NCBI GenBank assembly: GCA_028532985.1
Contig: JANCIK010000002.1
Location: 1,798,001 to 1,862,000, forward strand
DNA length: 64,000 nucleotides
DNA from: Stropharia rugosoannulata
Lineage: Eukaryota; Basidiomycota; Agaricomycetes; Agaricales; Strophariaceae
Reading direction: 5' to 3'
Part shown: one piece after another, positions 36,827 through 48,267 of the stretch
How positions within the stretch are numbered: the first letter of the stretch is position 1
Layout: each line of letters begins with the position of its first letter
The notes under the pieces: generated by a model
Database searches by the model: none
The model's input: only the letters and a program-made list of their open reading frames with translations
Told to the model about the DNA's origin: nothing
Translations under genes and position numbers: made by a program

Positions 36827-37905
36827 ATGGCTGATAGTATACAGACTCAAAGTAAACCGAACGTAGAAGCTAACTGCAATGGACATTCAAAACATCGGAC
36901 ATCCAAGTCGAAAAAGAAAAAAGTCTCTGGTTGTAACAAAGAACCGAGTGAAAAGCCTTCACTGGACGGCACCCCTTCTGTATCGTTAGATGCGAAAGAT
37001 GAATCTCAAGTGCCGAATCCCCCAACTGCCTTAGTAGAAGAAACTCTGCGGGAGCCGTCGAAGAAGAGAAATAAAAAGCGTAAACTCATATTGGAAGAGT
37101 CCAAAGCTCAAAGCTCAGGTCCATCCAAAAATTTAGAAGAACCTTCGGTAGACGAGCCCCCGAAGAAAAAGCACAAAAACAGAACAGAATTCGCGGATCC
37201 GCGAGTCGATGCAACGTTGAATTCTCAATCCAAGAAAGGTACTATCACTCTATTTGATAGACTGTAAAAATTCGATCTGTGTCGTGGCTTACAATATTTT
37301 TCAGCGCTAGAATATGCATTTCTTCAGATGAATCGGCCGTCCAAGTGGAAGTTCAATAAAGCAAGACAGAATTGGCTTATTCGCCATGTATGGGATCCAG
37401 AATTGGTAATTTTCCTTCCTTGCAATTAATGGGTGCTACGAACTATTAAACGACTGGTTCTCCACCCAGATTTCTGACCTCTATTTTCCATTTGTTCTGA
37501 AGTATCTTGCAAACGTACAAGGAGGCTCTCGCCAAGTGAGTTCCGACTCTTCCGAAACATTGTTCTCCTAATGCCTATTGTCTTCATTTTTACCAGAAAC
37601 TCAAGGAGACATGTAACATATATCTAAGGCCCGAAGACACAGCGGATACCTTGGAACCCAGTGCTCGACTCGCTGATACCCCGAAGTCATCACCAAAAAG
37701 CATACTCAAGAAAAACAATAATACCACAACGGAAATCAAGGCTGGACCCCTCATAGATGTCGCTTCAGATACTATCGTTCAGGCCTCCTCTATGTTGACA
37801 ACTCAACCAGATAGTTCTCCAAAATCAGGACTTACTTTGATTAATGCTCGGAAGACTCGTGCCCAGTCTTTGCTAGACATACTAGGCTCCGAATCTCATA
37901 CATAG
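36827..37905 (+). CDS. WKF-domain protein (C7orf50-like), probably nucleolar
   Basis: The first exon encodes a Lys/Ser-rich region with several basic clusters (SKSKKKKVS, PSKKRNKKRK, PPKKKHK). After the intron at 37238 comes the WKF core: ALEYAFLQMNRPSKWKFNKA, QNWLIRHVWDPELISDLYFP and FVLKYLANVQGGSRQKLKE. The C-terminal 80 residues are Ser/Thr-rich with a short helix (RKTRAQSLLDILG). Human C7orf50 and fungal relatives share this WKF block and locate to nucleoli. The role is poorly known, perhaps in ribosome assembly. About 285 residues, three introns. Function is inferred from the family only. Confidence 0.82.
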
Positions 37906-38313
37906 TAATAAGAGAACTAAAAATATGCCTTACTTATCAAATGTCCTGACATAAGTCGGGCATACATATCTTAGTTGTCCTAAATCTTAGTCATGGAATT
38001 TGTGACAAAAAGAACGCAAGCCTATGTAATATCTCTGAAAGATTACCCTCACTGGTTTACACAGCCGAGAAACACAAAACCAAGCCTTGAGTGACGTACA
38101 ATACAGCACAGATTTCCTTCAATGAAGTAGCTATTACTCAGATTGTAAGATTGGGTGTACTTGCGGGCATGTCCTTAGTGCTTGTGCCAAAGTCCCAAAT
38201 GTGGTTGCCGATCAATTGACGTGTTGTGACAGCTTTCGCGCTTATACCAAGCAAGTTACATATAGTACCATCTACGAGACTCTGGCAAGCGTTGTCTCCT
38301 CCAGACTCCCATA
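37906..38313. other. Intergenic, IME4 promoter
   Basis: No gene seen. Upstream region of IME4, tandem to the WKF gene. No clear regulatory motif was recognised. Confidence 0.5.
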
Positions 38314-40357
38314 ATGTCCAATGAACAGCTCAAACTGGTGGCCATGGCCGCACTCAAGGCTCTTATGTCTTCTAAAACATTAAAATTTCCCATGACATCT
38401 ATGGACTTGCTAGCCAGCGTTATAACTACTAAAGTCCCGGATGGACTAATACCCAACGCGAAGACTCCCAAATTCCGCCTTACAGACCTATCCCGCTTTG
38501 AGACAATATTAGAGGACCTCTCCACTAGCTGGCCTGAATGTGCAATTACTACTTCGCGGGAGACAGGTTCTACATTGATGATTTGGGATATGGAGAGCGT
38601 TCAAGGGTCTACCTCCTCTAACGGACATATGTCACTTGAGGGCAACCTACCGTTGGGGACCAGTGGCTCTTCTGAGATGAACGTAAAGAAGCGCAAGAGG
38701 ATAATTGACGAAGACGCGGATTCTGCAGCTGGTGACGACGACAACTCTTTCGGCGAGGACGAAACTATCGGAGCGTCAACATCTCCCTTGTCTACCCTGA
38801 GCACTGAAATGCGGGAAATATTCACCATCCTGCAATCGAGGACAGCTAGAGGCCAGCTACTTGCAGAACAAGTGAGTTCTTTCTCCGTGTTCATTACTTG
38901 ATGTAATTATAAATGCCGCGTTAGTTTCGTTCAGAGGAAGAGAATTTTGATCCCATATGTACTCATGTAACGAAGGAAGACTGCGCGAAAGCTCGTCGAG
39001 CTGCATATCTGGCTTCTGGGACTGAAGAGTCATCTGCACTAAGCATCTGTTATCGTGTACATTTCCGCCCTCTCATTCGCCCGCACACCGACGTAACTCT
39101 AGGCCATTGCTCCTACCTCAATACCTGCTACTCAGAGCCTACTTATGCCCAATCGCCCTCTATACACCCCTTTTTCTCACCCAACCAAAGCCATGGTGTG
39201 ACCCCCAATACCCGTGGCCCAGCATCTTTACCTTCAGGGTTGGGTGCAGGCGGAAGAGGTAAGGAGAAGGCTCCATGCCGATATCTTCACTATGAAGTAG
39301 ACTGGGACGGAGGTGACGGAGACTGGAAAAAAGAGCGAAGTAGTCGAAAGAAGAAACACAGACTTGCTATCGGTCTGGGCCCGACTGGCCGAATCACTAA
39401 ACCAGTATGTTAGAGTCGATGGATACTCTCTTCATAGAAACTAACACGTATTCTTAGCTTCCCCCCCAATGGATTAATTGTGATCTGCGAACATTTGATT
39501 ATTCTACTTTGGGTAAATTTCATGTCATCATGGCAGACCCGCCCTGGGATATTCATATGAGTGTAAGTAATTGCTTATTCTGTAAACGCGTCCTCCTGAT
39601 TCATGCCGTGTAGCTCCCCTATGGAACTATGAACGATGATGAAATGCGTAGAATGCCTATACCTATGCTGCAGGATGAGGGGTTTCTTTTTCTTTGGGTT
39701 ACAGGACGGGCTATGGAAGTTGGACGTGAATGTCTGAAAGTATGGGGATACACTCGTATTGACGAAGTCGTGTGGGTTAAAACGAACCAGGTAAAACATC
39801 TCTTTCTGACGATCACAACATCATTGACTTATCATTCCATCAGCTTCAGCGTGTAATACGTACTGGTCGTACTGGACACTGGCTCAATCATACAAAAGAG
39901 CATATGCTTGTCGGAATTAAAACAGTTACCGATGCGAATGGGGAGTTGAAATTCCCTTCGTGGGCAAACCGCTCTGTGGACACAGATGTCATTGTATCCG
40001 AAGTCAGAGAAACTAGCAGAAAACCAGAAGAAGTCTACGGCCTCATCGAACGCATATGTCCAGGTGGTAGAAAGGTAGAAATATTTGGCAGGAAACACAA
40101 CGCACGGCCAGGGTAATTATTCTTTTGCCACGGTCCTGCCAAGGTCGTATCGCCCATTTTTGCTATTTTTCTTAAAAAAATTGCAGGTGGCTTACTCTTG
40201 GAAATCAACTTGGACCAGATCAGATATACGAGGAAGACCTGGCAATGAGGATTAAATCAAAGTACGGATTCTTGAGTCCTTTTTCTGTCTACTTAACAGT
40301 GATTTACTTGTCGTTCTTAGATACCCGGATAGGCCGATTAAGATACCCAATCAATAA
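38314..40357 (+). CDS. IME4: mRNA N6-adenosine methyltransferase IME4/METTL3
   Basis: This is the catalytic subunit of the mRNA m6A writer. The N-terminal 200 residues are helical then acidic. An intron join gives [20 protein letters not shown], the METTL3-like Cys/His block before the catalytic half. The MT-A70 domain shows [20 protein letters not shown], the catalytic motif [31 protein letters not shown], the SAM/partner loop [10 protein letters not shown] and the closing [19 protein letters not shown]. It ends RPIKIPNQ after two short introns. All catalytic residues of the DPPW class are present, so it should be active rather than a METTL14/Kar4 pseudo-partner. About 580 residues. In yeast it drives meiosis. 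Confidence 0.95.
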
Positions 40358-40733
40358 ATCACGCTAACACTTGCTTCAGAATTGTTCATTATTACGGTCT
40401 CCTTGTCACTGTGGCTACTTTAAAACAAACAGCGATAACCTATGGAATATATTTATTAAAATGTTATTTATATCTATACGGACCCAAATGTCATTTCAGA
40501 ATCCGCGCTACTACAAGATTAATGATACAAATAACATACATACAAATGAAAAGTCCAAATGCTACAACTAAATAGTCCAACAGCCATTGTGGCCTACCTG
40601 CGGTTCTTCGACGCGTTTCTAGTATGCGTTCTACGACCTTCTATAATGTAGGAGTTTCTGTAAAAGCCAAAATGCGATAAATGAATGATATATGAATATA
40701 GCGTGTAGTGAAGGGGAAACAGACATGTCCAGG
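40358..40733. other. Convergent 3' region, AT-rich
   Basis: No gene seen. IME4 and the lipase gene both end here. Confidence 0.5.
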
Positions 40734-42061
40734 TTACTGGTCAAGTTCGTCAACAAGGAGCTTGTTGATAGCTTCTTTATTATCTAGATAAACTAGAATA
40801 TGGAAGTTTTAGAGGAGATAATTCCACAACAAATGAGAACATACCATGGTGGCCGGCATTTTCGATAATGTACAGTTTCCCGTTAGGATTACCAGCCTTG
40901 CGCAGCTTGCGTAAGCTGTCTTCTCCACCAACAGGGTCCATCCAATCGTGGTCTCCATAAACGAATGTGACCGGAAGATCCTTTCGAAGTGCGTGCATGC
41001 GGTCAACAAGTGGCATGCGAGCATGCGCTCCAGGTTCTAGGATGTGAGATATGCAGTATTCCCCAGACCCTTTAGCAAGTGTGATGTTCATGATATAGTC
41101 ATGCATATCGCGTGTCTCTTCAGGGGATAGACCCGTGAAACGACGGGAAGAGTACTAAGAAAAATTCACGTCAGTACTCGCGGCATGAAACATGTTGAGT
41201 CAATACCTTGCCAATAAGCATTGGGCCCCAGAATACTGTCGATCTGACAAGTTGAAATGGGCTCCAACCTTCTTCCCATAGATAAGTGAGTATGCGTCGA
41301 GAGCGACTTTCTTGTTGTTTGGTTTCTTTCTGTTCCTGACGAATTTTGTCAACCCGGCCTTTCGTCGCCTTATGGAAAGTCGAGCTCTCTTTAGGACTGC
41401 CGCCTGGATTTGAGGTCGCCTCGCCATCATCAGTCAATTCTCTGGACGGCTCCGAGTAGTTGGGACCCCGAGGAACTCCAGCAGGTGAAAGTAAGATAAG
41501 TTTGTGAACCCGGTCAGGATATTTGAGAGCATATGCAACGCTGAAATATGCACCCAGAGAATGGCCGACGAGAGTTATTTTGGGTAAACTCATTTTAGTG
41601 CGCCATTCTTCCAAGGAGTCGATGAAGAAGGATTCCGCCTCCCCAACGCGCGCTTCAGTATTTTCACGTTTCGACTTCACTGTGAAAGGCACTCGTGCGG
41701 AACGACCCATACCCAGCCAATCGAGCGCGAAGACGGAAGATCCACGCCGGGCAGCCCAGTTGGCTAATGGGGGGAAGTTATTGAAGAAAAATCCAAGGCC
41801 AGCACCGTACCCGTGCAGAACAACTGCGGGCGGTGGGGCTGTAGCTGAGGGCGAGGTCGATTTGATAGCCAGCATGTTAAGATAATGATGGGGTTTTGAG
41901 AGCTGAACGCGAGATGAAGTTGCTACGACTGGCTTCCCAGCAGCTTGGGCAGCGGTGGCAGACGAGTAATAGAAGGGGAGTCGGCGTAACAGACGCTCCT
42001 CTGCGATGGCACTCTGCTTTTCGCCTACATGCCACCTGGTAGCTTTCAGAGACTGGTACAT
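40734..42061 (-). CDS. Alpha/beta hydrolase, Cld1/ABHD5 family (mitochondrial lipase or acyltransferase type)
   Basis: The start is at 42061. After a leader with EERLLRRLPFYY come the oxyanion region VVLHGYGAGLGFFFNNFPPL, ALDWLGMGRSAR, the nucleophile elbow VGHSLGAYFSVAYALKYPDR, and LILLSPAGVPRGP. The acid-residue region VTFVYGDHDWMDPVGG follows. An intron join gives IENAGHHVYLDNKEAINKLL, containing both the catalytic His and the HxxxxD acyltransferase motif of the CGI-58/Cld1 group. The Ser-Asp-His triad is complete. Yeast Cld1 deacylates cardiolipin in mitochondria; the long Lys-rich insertion between lid and core is common in fungi. About 405 residues. Which of Cld1, Ict1 or Ecm18 it matches cannot be settled here. 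Confidence 0.88.
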
Positions 42062-42340
42062 GAAGAACCATGGACTAAGACTGACCAGCTTCGCACACTA
42101 TCTACGAAAGCGGCGGGTATCTCTCGGGCTGGAGGCAATGACGAATGGTCCATGTTGCGGAGAGTGCGGAAAGCAAATGAGATGGTGGAAGACGTGGTGA
42201 AAGAATTGAAGGGATGTAGGGAGGCATGGTGTGTAATTTATGATAAGTTCTGCCATGGCCGTGCCGCCTGCCCGCGTCACTAATCAATCTCAGGCACGTG
42301 TTCTTCCCTTCTCACGCTGTCCTTCTCCTCAACCACCACA

Positions 42341-43891
42341 ATGTACAACGGCATCGGACTTACTACTCCCCGCGGCAGGTTGGTAACCTCCTTTTTACAT
42401 TACAAATTGCTGGTCTGACATATTTAAAGCGGAACGAGTGGATATGTCACCCGGAATCTTTCTGCCCTACGTGTTCATGAGAGGAATAACGACAAGTCTG
42501 CTTGGGATACAGCCCCACCAAAGCATAGGGAACCAGATGAGGCCATCCTGGAACACGAACGGAAGCGTAAAGTCGAAATTTCATGCCTTGAGCTTCAGGA
42601 TGCTCTCGAAGAGAAGGGGTATGCGTCTGTACGTTTTGAGTTTCATTGTTCTTATCAAAACTCGTATAGGCTGGACGAAGCAGAGATTGAAACGCAAGTC
42701 GACCAACTCCGTCAAAGGCTTCTTGCCAACCTTGCTACGTCTACTGCTGTACGTGGACTTAAACCAACCGACACACACAGCATGGCTGCCGCAAAGAGAG
42801 TTGAACTTTCCAAAATGGCCCGCGCTCTTGGTACTCGTACTGATTACCAAGAGGGGGATGCTTTTGACCGCGAGAAACAAGAGGAGCAGAGAATAAAGAG
42901 AATGGCTGAGAGAGAGGAGCGGGAAAGGTCTCGAGCGGAAAGTAGATCCAAGATGGCAGAACAGAAGGCCAGGTGGGAAGAGGAACGCAGAGAGCGTGAC
43001 AGAGCCCGTAGGCAGGACGAGGACAAAAGAAGGAATGATAGCGCAACTGTCAAGGTTGAGCGTAAGGATGAAATGCTGCCACCACCCTTGCCTTCTGGTC
43101 CCAGGAGGGATTACCGGGACAGGGACAGACCCGTTGATGATGATATGCGCGCACGCAGTCCTCCACGTCGCAGGGAACCGCCACGAGAAAGTTCCCGCTA
43201 TACAGGCCGCCCTCCTCCCCGAGGTGAACCTGTAGGTGGCAGGGGGAAACGCGACCGGCCTTCTCAATCTCCTTCACCTTCGCGCTCACGATCTCCTCCG
43301 CCGCGCAACAGACGACGTGTCGATTCTCACTCTCCTTTCCGCTCTCCTGTCAGGCAGAGGTCCAGGTCCCCGCGTGCAATCGCTCGCTCCCGCTCTCGAT
43401 CTCCTGTGCGCCGCGTACAGCGACATTCCAGGTCAAGGTCGGCTTCTCCCATTCATAAAGGACCTGCGAATAGAACAGAGCGTGATATCCCTCCGCACGT
43501 AAGGCGCGGCCGCTTGCCGTCTCGGTCACTTTCCCGTTCTCAATCCCGGTCCCCACGCGGATCTCCTCGACCTCACAGACGCGGAGCTTCTCATTCCTTC
43601 TCTCGTTCTCCCGTCCGCCGGGACATATCAAGGTCAAGAAGCCCCCTACCAAGCCACGATCGTCATTCCATCTCACCGCCACCTCGAGGTGGTCGAGGTG
43701 CACCGGTCGTGCCATCGAAAACAGCTGACCCATCCCGGGAGCAAGACTATCGACGTGGCAGGTCTGCCTCACCCAGAAGCGATGCTGAAAATAGGTCTGC
43801 CAAATCAAAAGGCGCAAGGTCAAGGTCCACAGGTTCTTCAATGAGTGTCAGTACGCGCAGTGGCAGCAGCAGAAGTCGCAGCCGCAGCTAA
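42341..43891 (+). CDS. CWC21: Splicing factor CWC21/SRRM2-type with RS tail
   Basis: Cwc21 (SRRM2/Srm300 in animals) sits at the catalytic spliceosome and contacts Prp8 and Snu114. The start MYNGIGLTTPRG joins over an intron to SGTSGYVTRNLSALRVHE, the diagnostic opening. The cwf21 domain follows: HERKRKVEISCLELQDALEE and, after a second intron, DEAEIETQVDQLRQRLL. A charged helix comes next, then about 250 residues of RS and RSP repeats (SRSRSPPPRNRRR, SRSRSPVRR types). Yeast Cwc21 lacks this tail, while SRRM2 has a huge one, so this is an intermediate form. About 480 residues. Many antisense frames stay open because of the RS codon bias; they are not genes. Confidence 0.93.
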
Positions 43892-44550
43892 AGGGCTCAT
43901 GCACTGAACATGAGCGCGTCGTAAGCACCGTTCGGATACTCGCCTAGTTGTTGCATTGGAGTCGATGGCACGGCTTTGAAAATACCAAGTTACCATTGTG
44001 ACAGTATCGTGTCGGGAATACTTATTTGTACTCATTACCATTGCTATAAGTCATACCTAGTCATACTCGTGGACAGAATTCTACAGAAACGAGGTTTCCG
44101 TTCTGTTTCCTTCGCATTTTAATTTCTATAATGATCGAAGTTGAGGTAGTGCTACTACTAATGTGGTGCAAAGTAACAAGTGTCTGAAAACTGAAAGTGT
44201 GTGGAGCCTGTTGTATGCTGGTCGTCGAGAATAAAAGCTATAGCTGTATTGCTACCGACCGAAATAGCTGGATACGTCGATCGTGCCAGCGTTGCAGCTG
44301 TGCAGTTGGAATAGGTTGGAATCCGTTTCAGCACCACCAGAGCTGAGTATCAAATACTGACAATTTAGGGGAACAGAGCGACTTGCAAAGTGGGATGCTG
44401 TAGGATGATGGGCCGTTTCATCAAAAACTCATTGAGGTACAGCTTGTGCAAACGTCGTGCCCAGCGTATGTCGCATTTATTTAAGAGAAGACCCATGTCC
44501 GATGGTTTCCGATAGGAAGATCACACGGGGGAACCACTAATAGCCAGAAA
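43892..44550. other. Intergenic, left part of a 1.9 kb gene-free region
   Basis: No gene recognised. It follows CWC21 and precedes the left arm of the inverted repeat. Confidence 0.5.
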
Positions 44551-44704
44551 GCATATGATATACTGAAGCCAATCCACCCAACAGTTTTTCAAAAACACGT
44601 GGCATGTTTGTCACGGGATATTTTTCCCATACGCCAAGTTGCGAACTTGACAGAGGCGCCTGCTGTACCACGGTATACGTTAAAAAATCATATCTCTCCT
44701 CCAT
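44551..44704 (+). repeat. Left arm of long inverted repeat
   Basis: 154 bp starting GCATATGATATACTGAAGCC. Its reverse complement recurs at 45181-45333 with about six substitutions and one single-base gap (near 96% identity). The arms are separated by 476 bp. Outside the arms a nine-base direct repeat CTAATAGCC occurs at 44537-44545 and 45388-45396, not immediately flanking on the right; it may be chance. It looks like a fold-back or MITE-type element, but I recognise no family. Confidence 0.85.
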
Positions 44705-45180
44705 ACAGACTCTATGTGACGCACTCACCAAATCTGGTTTCAAGTGTGACTTACCATGTGCCTGAGGGAAAGATAAGGTCTTAAAACGGCTGGAGGATAA
44801 TACTACGGCATATGAAGGTGGGCATTGAAAAAAAGTTGTCCACATTTAGTACTACACTTTGTAATGTAAACACATTTTTTACTTTATAAATACAGGGATC
44901 TATTTACTTATACCCATGTTAGTATCTGTATTTAGTGAAGTACTTAAATACTAGTTTTTGCCAGACCCTGGTCCCTAATCCAGGCTCCAGAGCAAGAATC
45001 GCACAGACTAGAAGGAGTGCGCGAGCCGTAGCCCGTGCATCAACCGTGCATAGCCACACATTTCACGTCTCTAATCGCGGGTTGGTCGCAGGTCTCGTGT
45101 AATGGTACGTATAAGTTTTGAGTATGTATGCGTCTTCGATGGGAATCGGAAACAGTGACAGGACCTCACTAGATACCTCA
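44705..45180. other. Spacer of the inverted-repeat element
   Basis: Partly AT-rich (44850-44960), then a more GC-rich stretch (44960-45060). No transposase, integrase or tRNA features are seen. The minus frames at 44537-44845 and 45071-45484 run through the arms and have no known domain. Confidence 0.5.
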
Positions 45181-45333
45181 ATGGTGGAGAGATATGATTT
45201 TTAAGGCATACCGTGGTACAACAGGCGCCTCTGTCAAGTTCGCAACTTGGCGTATGGGAAAAATATCCCGTGACAAACATGCCACGTGTTTTCGAAAAAC
45301 TGTTGGGTGGATTGGCTTCAGTATATGATATGC
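45181..45333 (-). repeat. Right arm of long inverted repeat
   Basis: 153 bp, read on the minus strand as GCATATCATATACTGAAGCC onward, pairing with 44551-44704. Differences are scattered, more towards the inner end. High identity suggests either recent insertion or gene conversion between arms. Confidence 0.85.
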
Positions 45334-45416
45334 AGCGCAAAGGGAAGGAAGTAAGTCCATATAAAAGCCTGCTGATAATGAAGCCTCCTAATAGCCCCCC
45401 TCCCCCTTGCAAATAC

Positions 45417-45423
45417 TGACTCA
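45417..45423 (+). promoter_or_regulatory. TGACTCA, Gcn4/Cpc1-type site upstream of ARG8
   Basis: An exact TGACTCA about 410 bp before the ARG8 start. Gcn4/Cpc1 binds this heptamer to induce amino-acid genes, including arginine genes, in fungi. Use here is inferred. Confidence 0.5.
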
Positions 45424-45580
45424 CGAGAACCCCGTTTGCAATTCGATCCAAACCCAACACGAGAGTATAAGCAGTTCTGAACATCTCCGAGGTTATTGTA
45501 CTTGACGTGGTAGAGTAAAGGTGAGTGTGTATGTGGTTTACAGCCGAACTATGATCGACTCAAATTTTTCATGCCGTGAC

Positions 45581-45587
45581 TGACTCA
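45581..45587 (+). promoter_or_regulatory. Second TGACTCA site upstream of ARG8
   Basis: An exact heptamer 243 bp before the ARG8 start, in the context GTGACTGACTCAGTTAC. Two copies within 170 bp make a general amino-acid control element plausible. The rest of 45334-45829 shows no gene. Confidence 0.55.
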
Positions 45588-45829
45588 GTTACAAAAGTTG
45601 AATTACAACTCCGTCAACTAGTGCGCTGTACGCACCGTGTTCGTCTCGCTCTCTAGTGCCCCAGCCGTCGCGGCTTACTAATCTCTGTCATTTGCCTCAT
45701 TCTTAGTGCTGCCAACTACTCCATCTATACCTGTGTTCATTCTGCAGACTTAGCTAGGCAGCGCACATCCGGAAATATCATCAATCTAGGCGTCATATCT
45801 TCACTATATATCCTACGGCAAAACTCACT

Positions 45830-48156
45830 ATGAAGCGCACGCAAACTCTTCCTTTACGCGCCCTCGCGCACCAGACTACTAGCGGTTCCCGCATGCAGCT
45901 GAGGGGACTCGCGAGTGCAGTACGTCCTTAACTGCTCAAACCCCATCTAATCGACTTGACATTCTACCCTCAGCCTTCGAAGGCATATGTCAATCCAACC
46001 CACACACCCCTGGCTAAGCCCTCCACATTGGCCGAGCCCACAGTCGCTCGCTTTAAAGAATATATGCTCCCCGTGTACGATCGCCCCAACTTCGTTTTAT
46101 CCCACGGAAAAGGCTCCTACATCTGGGACACGGACGGGAATAAATACCTCGACTTCACAGCAGGTATCGCGGTCAACGCGCTAGGCCATGCCGACGAAGG
46201 TGTTGTGAAGGTATGTGCCGGTTCATCTGTTTTGTCGTTTTATTTTTGGGTTGGTGCATTGTTCTGCGAGTACTGGGTGCCAGTTTTGCAGGTTGACCCA
46301 TTCAAACATTGTAATTGATATTATAATGGGTGAGGCGCGCTTCGCCATATTGGAGTCGGAGCCGCCTTCAGGAAGTCCGCCTCTGACTATCGTGGAGTCT
46401 ATAAAGACCATTCTCCTTTATCGTCTCCCACTGCTGCAATATCTGCTATTTCATTGGTTTCGACGAATCAATGATGGACATTGCATGTCTGAGATCTACG
46501 GTTGTTTTTTTTTTGACGGGCTCCCGTCTACTGGATTTTGTTACTCACAGGTTAGGGACCGTAGTCGGGACGGGGTTTCCATTTGGTACTTTTATGCATA
46601 AACTGCAAGAAAATGGAAGGGTCTATCATCCTTTTCTGGACTTCTGCTCGCATTTCATTTATGTTCTTGCCTTCGAAAGCCAATCTTGGCATTAGGCAGT
46701 GTACCTGGACGTCGGGACGGGTATTTCGCGACCCTTCCTGGCCTCGGTAACATGGCGTCGAAAGTTTTCCCATGCCGGTGAATAGTTTACTTTGGCCCGA
46801 CCGGGTTGCTCAACGGGTATTGCGCCTGCCACAATGCCTACCTTCGGGTCATTTGTCGCAGTACCTTTATTTTTTCACGCATATTTATATGTTCGAGCGA
46901 ATTGAGTACTGAATATAGAGTCAACTGATTTATTTTTCTCTATTCCGTGTAGGTCATTAGCGAGCAGGCTGGAAAGCTAATCCACTCCAGCAATGTTTAT
47001 CACAACGAATGGGCACCCAAACTGGCGGAGTCGCTTGTGAAACTCACACGTTCCGATGGGGGCCTGGGATGCCAGAATGGAGAACCCGTTAACGGTGAGA
47101 GCATTAAGGTGTTCTTTGCCAATTCGGGAACAGAGGCGAACGAGGGCGCTCTGAAGATTGCGCGTCGCTATGGAAAGGCTGTCTGGGTGCAGAATGGAGG
47201 CAGTGAAGATGCTTGCACGAAAGATCATATCGTGTGCTTTGAAAACTCGTTCCATGGACGCAGTATGGGTGCACTTAGTGTCACAAGCAATCCCAAGTAC
47301 CAGAAGCCATTCCAGCCACTAATTCCTCATGTCAATGTTGGGAGGTTGAACGATATTGAAGCTCTTGAACAGCTGATCACGGAAGATACTTGTGGCGTTA
47401 TCGTTGAACCCATTCAAGGTGAAGGCGGTATCAACGCACCAACTGAAGAATGGTTGCGCGCTCTCCGGAAACGGTGTAATGAAGTTAATGCTGTGCTGAT
47501 ATACGATGAAATCCAGGTATGTAGGGCTCATGCAGCACCGTGACAGATGCTAATAAAAGCGGCGCAGTGCGGATTGTATAGAAGTGGTAGCATTTGGGCG
47601 CATTCCAAGCTCCCAGTTGATTGCCATCCTGACGTAATTACGATGGCGAAGCCTCTTGCCAACGGTTTTCCGATAGGTGCGCTGATGGTAAAGGACCACG
47701 TAGCATCCCCAATGGGCGTCGGTAGGTGTCATTTACACGGGTATGCTGTGACTTCAATTTCTCATGAAACGCTACATAGGTACTCACGGCACGACATTTG
47801 GAGGATCACCGCTATCGTGTGCGGTGGGATATCATGTCATCCAGCGTCTGTCAAACCCGGAATTCGTGGCGCAAGTGGCAGAGACAAGCAAGCACCTGGA
47901 TGCGCGTTTATCTCAGGTAGCGAAATGGTACCCGGCGCTTGTGAAGGAAGTGCGCGGGCGGGGGCTGATTCGTGGGTTGGGATTCACGGAGGCCAGCCTG
48001 CCTGGGAAGGTGGTTGAGCTTGCGCGAGAGCGGGGGGTGTTTTTCCTGACGGCCGGTAAGGATGCCGTGCGACTTGTTCCCAGCCTGAATGTGAAGATAG
48101 AGGAGGTAGATGTAGCGATGGACGTGTTGGAGAGCTGCTTACATGTCGTAGAGTAG
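45830..48156 (+). CDS. ARG8: Acetylornithine aminotransferase (ARG8)
   Basis: This mitochondrial PLP enzyme makes N-acetylornithine in arginine synthesis. The start at 45830 gives a basic presequence (MKRTQTLPLRALAHQTTSG...), then FKEYMLPVYDRPNFVLSHGK and YLDFTAGIAVNALGH. A 742 bp intron (46211-46952) follows. The next exon has SSNVYHNEW, FFANSGTEANEGALKIAR, FENSFHGRSMGALS, VEPIQGEGGI and LIYDEIQ, joining to CGLYRSGSIWAH and the PLP-lysine block VITMAKPLANGFPIGA. The ending contains GTHGTTFGGSPLSCAV and GKDAVRLVPSLN. All class-III aminotransferase hallmarks are present. It ends 111 bp before HEM1 in the same direction. Confidence 0.95.
46211..46952 (+). other. Unusually long intron (742 bp) in ARG8
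   Basis: Donor gtatgtg, acceptor ccgtgtag. Flanking exons join HADEGVVK to VISEQAGKL, both conserved. Other introns in this window are mostly about 45-130 bp. Inside, no domain, tRNA-like box or repeat was recognised; it has a T-run at 46505-46514 and several stop-bounded frames. Confidence 0.8.
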
Positions 48157-48192
48157 TTAGCCGGATCATTGCGAAATAATAGCCGGCCTGTG

Positions 48193-48197
48193 ATTGG
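48193..48197 (-). promoter_or_regulatory. CCAAT box upstream of HEM1
   Basis: ATTGG on the plus strand, 71 bp before the HEM1 start, within the 111 bp gap after ARG8. Yeast HEM1 is activated through the CCAAT-binding HAP complex, so a similar role is plausible but unproven. Confidence 0.4.
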
Positions 48198-48267
48198 CTT
48201 GGGCCGGATGACCTAAAAGTCGTAGCAAGCCCGTCCCAAATTTCTCTATCCCTTTCTTGCCCTCCAT

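Noticed and set aside
42581..43502. Long antisense and alternate frames over CWC21
   Set aside because: RS-dipeptide codon bias keeps other frames open; the sense frame carries the cwf21 signature.
44537..45396. CTAATAGCC nine-base direct repeat as a target-site duplication
   Set aside because: It abuts neither arm exactly (5 bp away on the left, 54 bp on the right) and may be coincidental, so it is not used as proof of transposition.
44537..45484. Minus-strand frames at 44537-44845 and 45071-45484 and a plus frame at 45213-45419 that share peptide sequence, looking like duplicated small genes
   Set aside because: The shared peptide comes from the two arms of the inverted repeat read in the same relative frame. 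No domain, start context or splice support.
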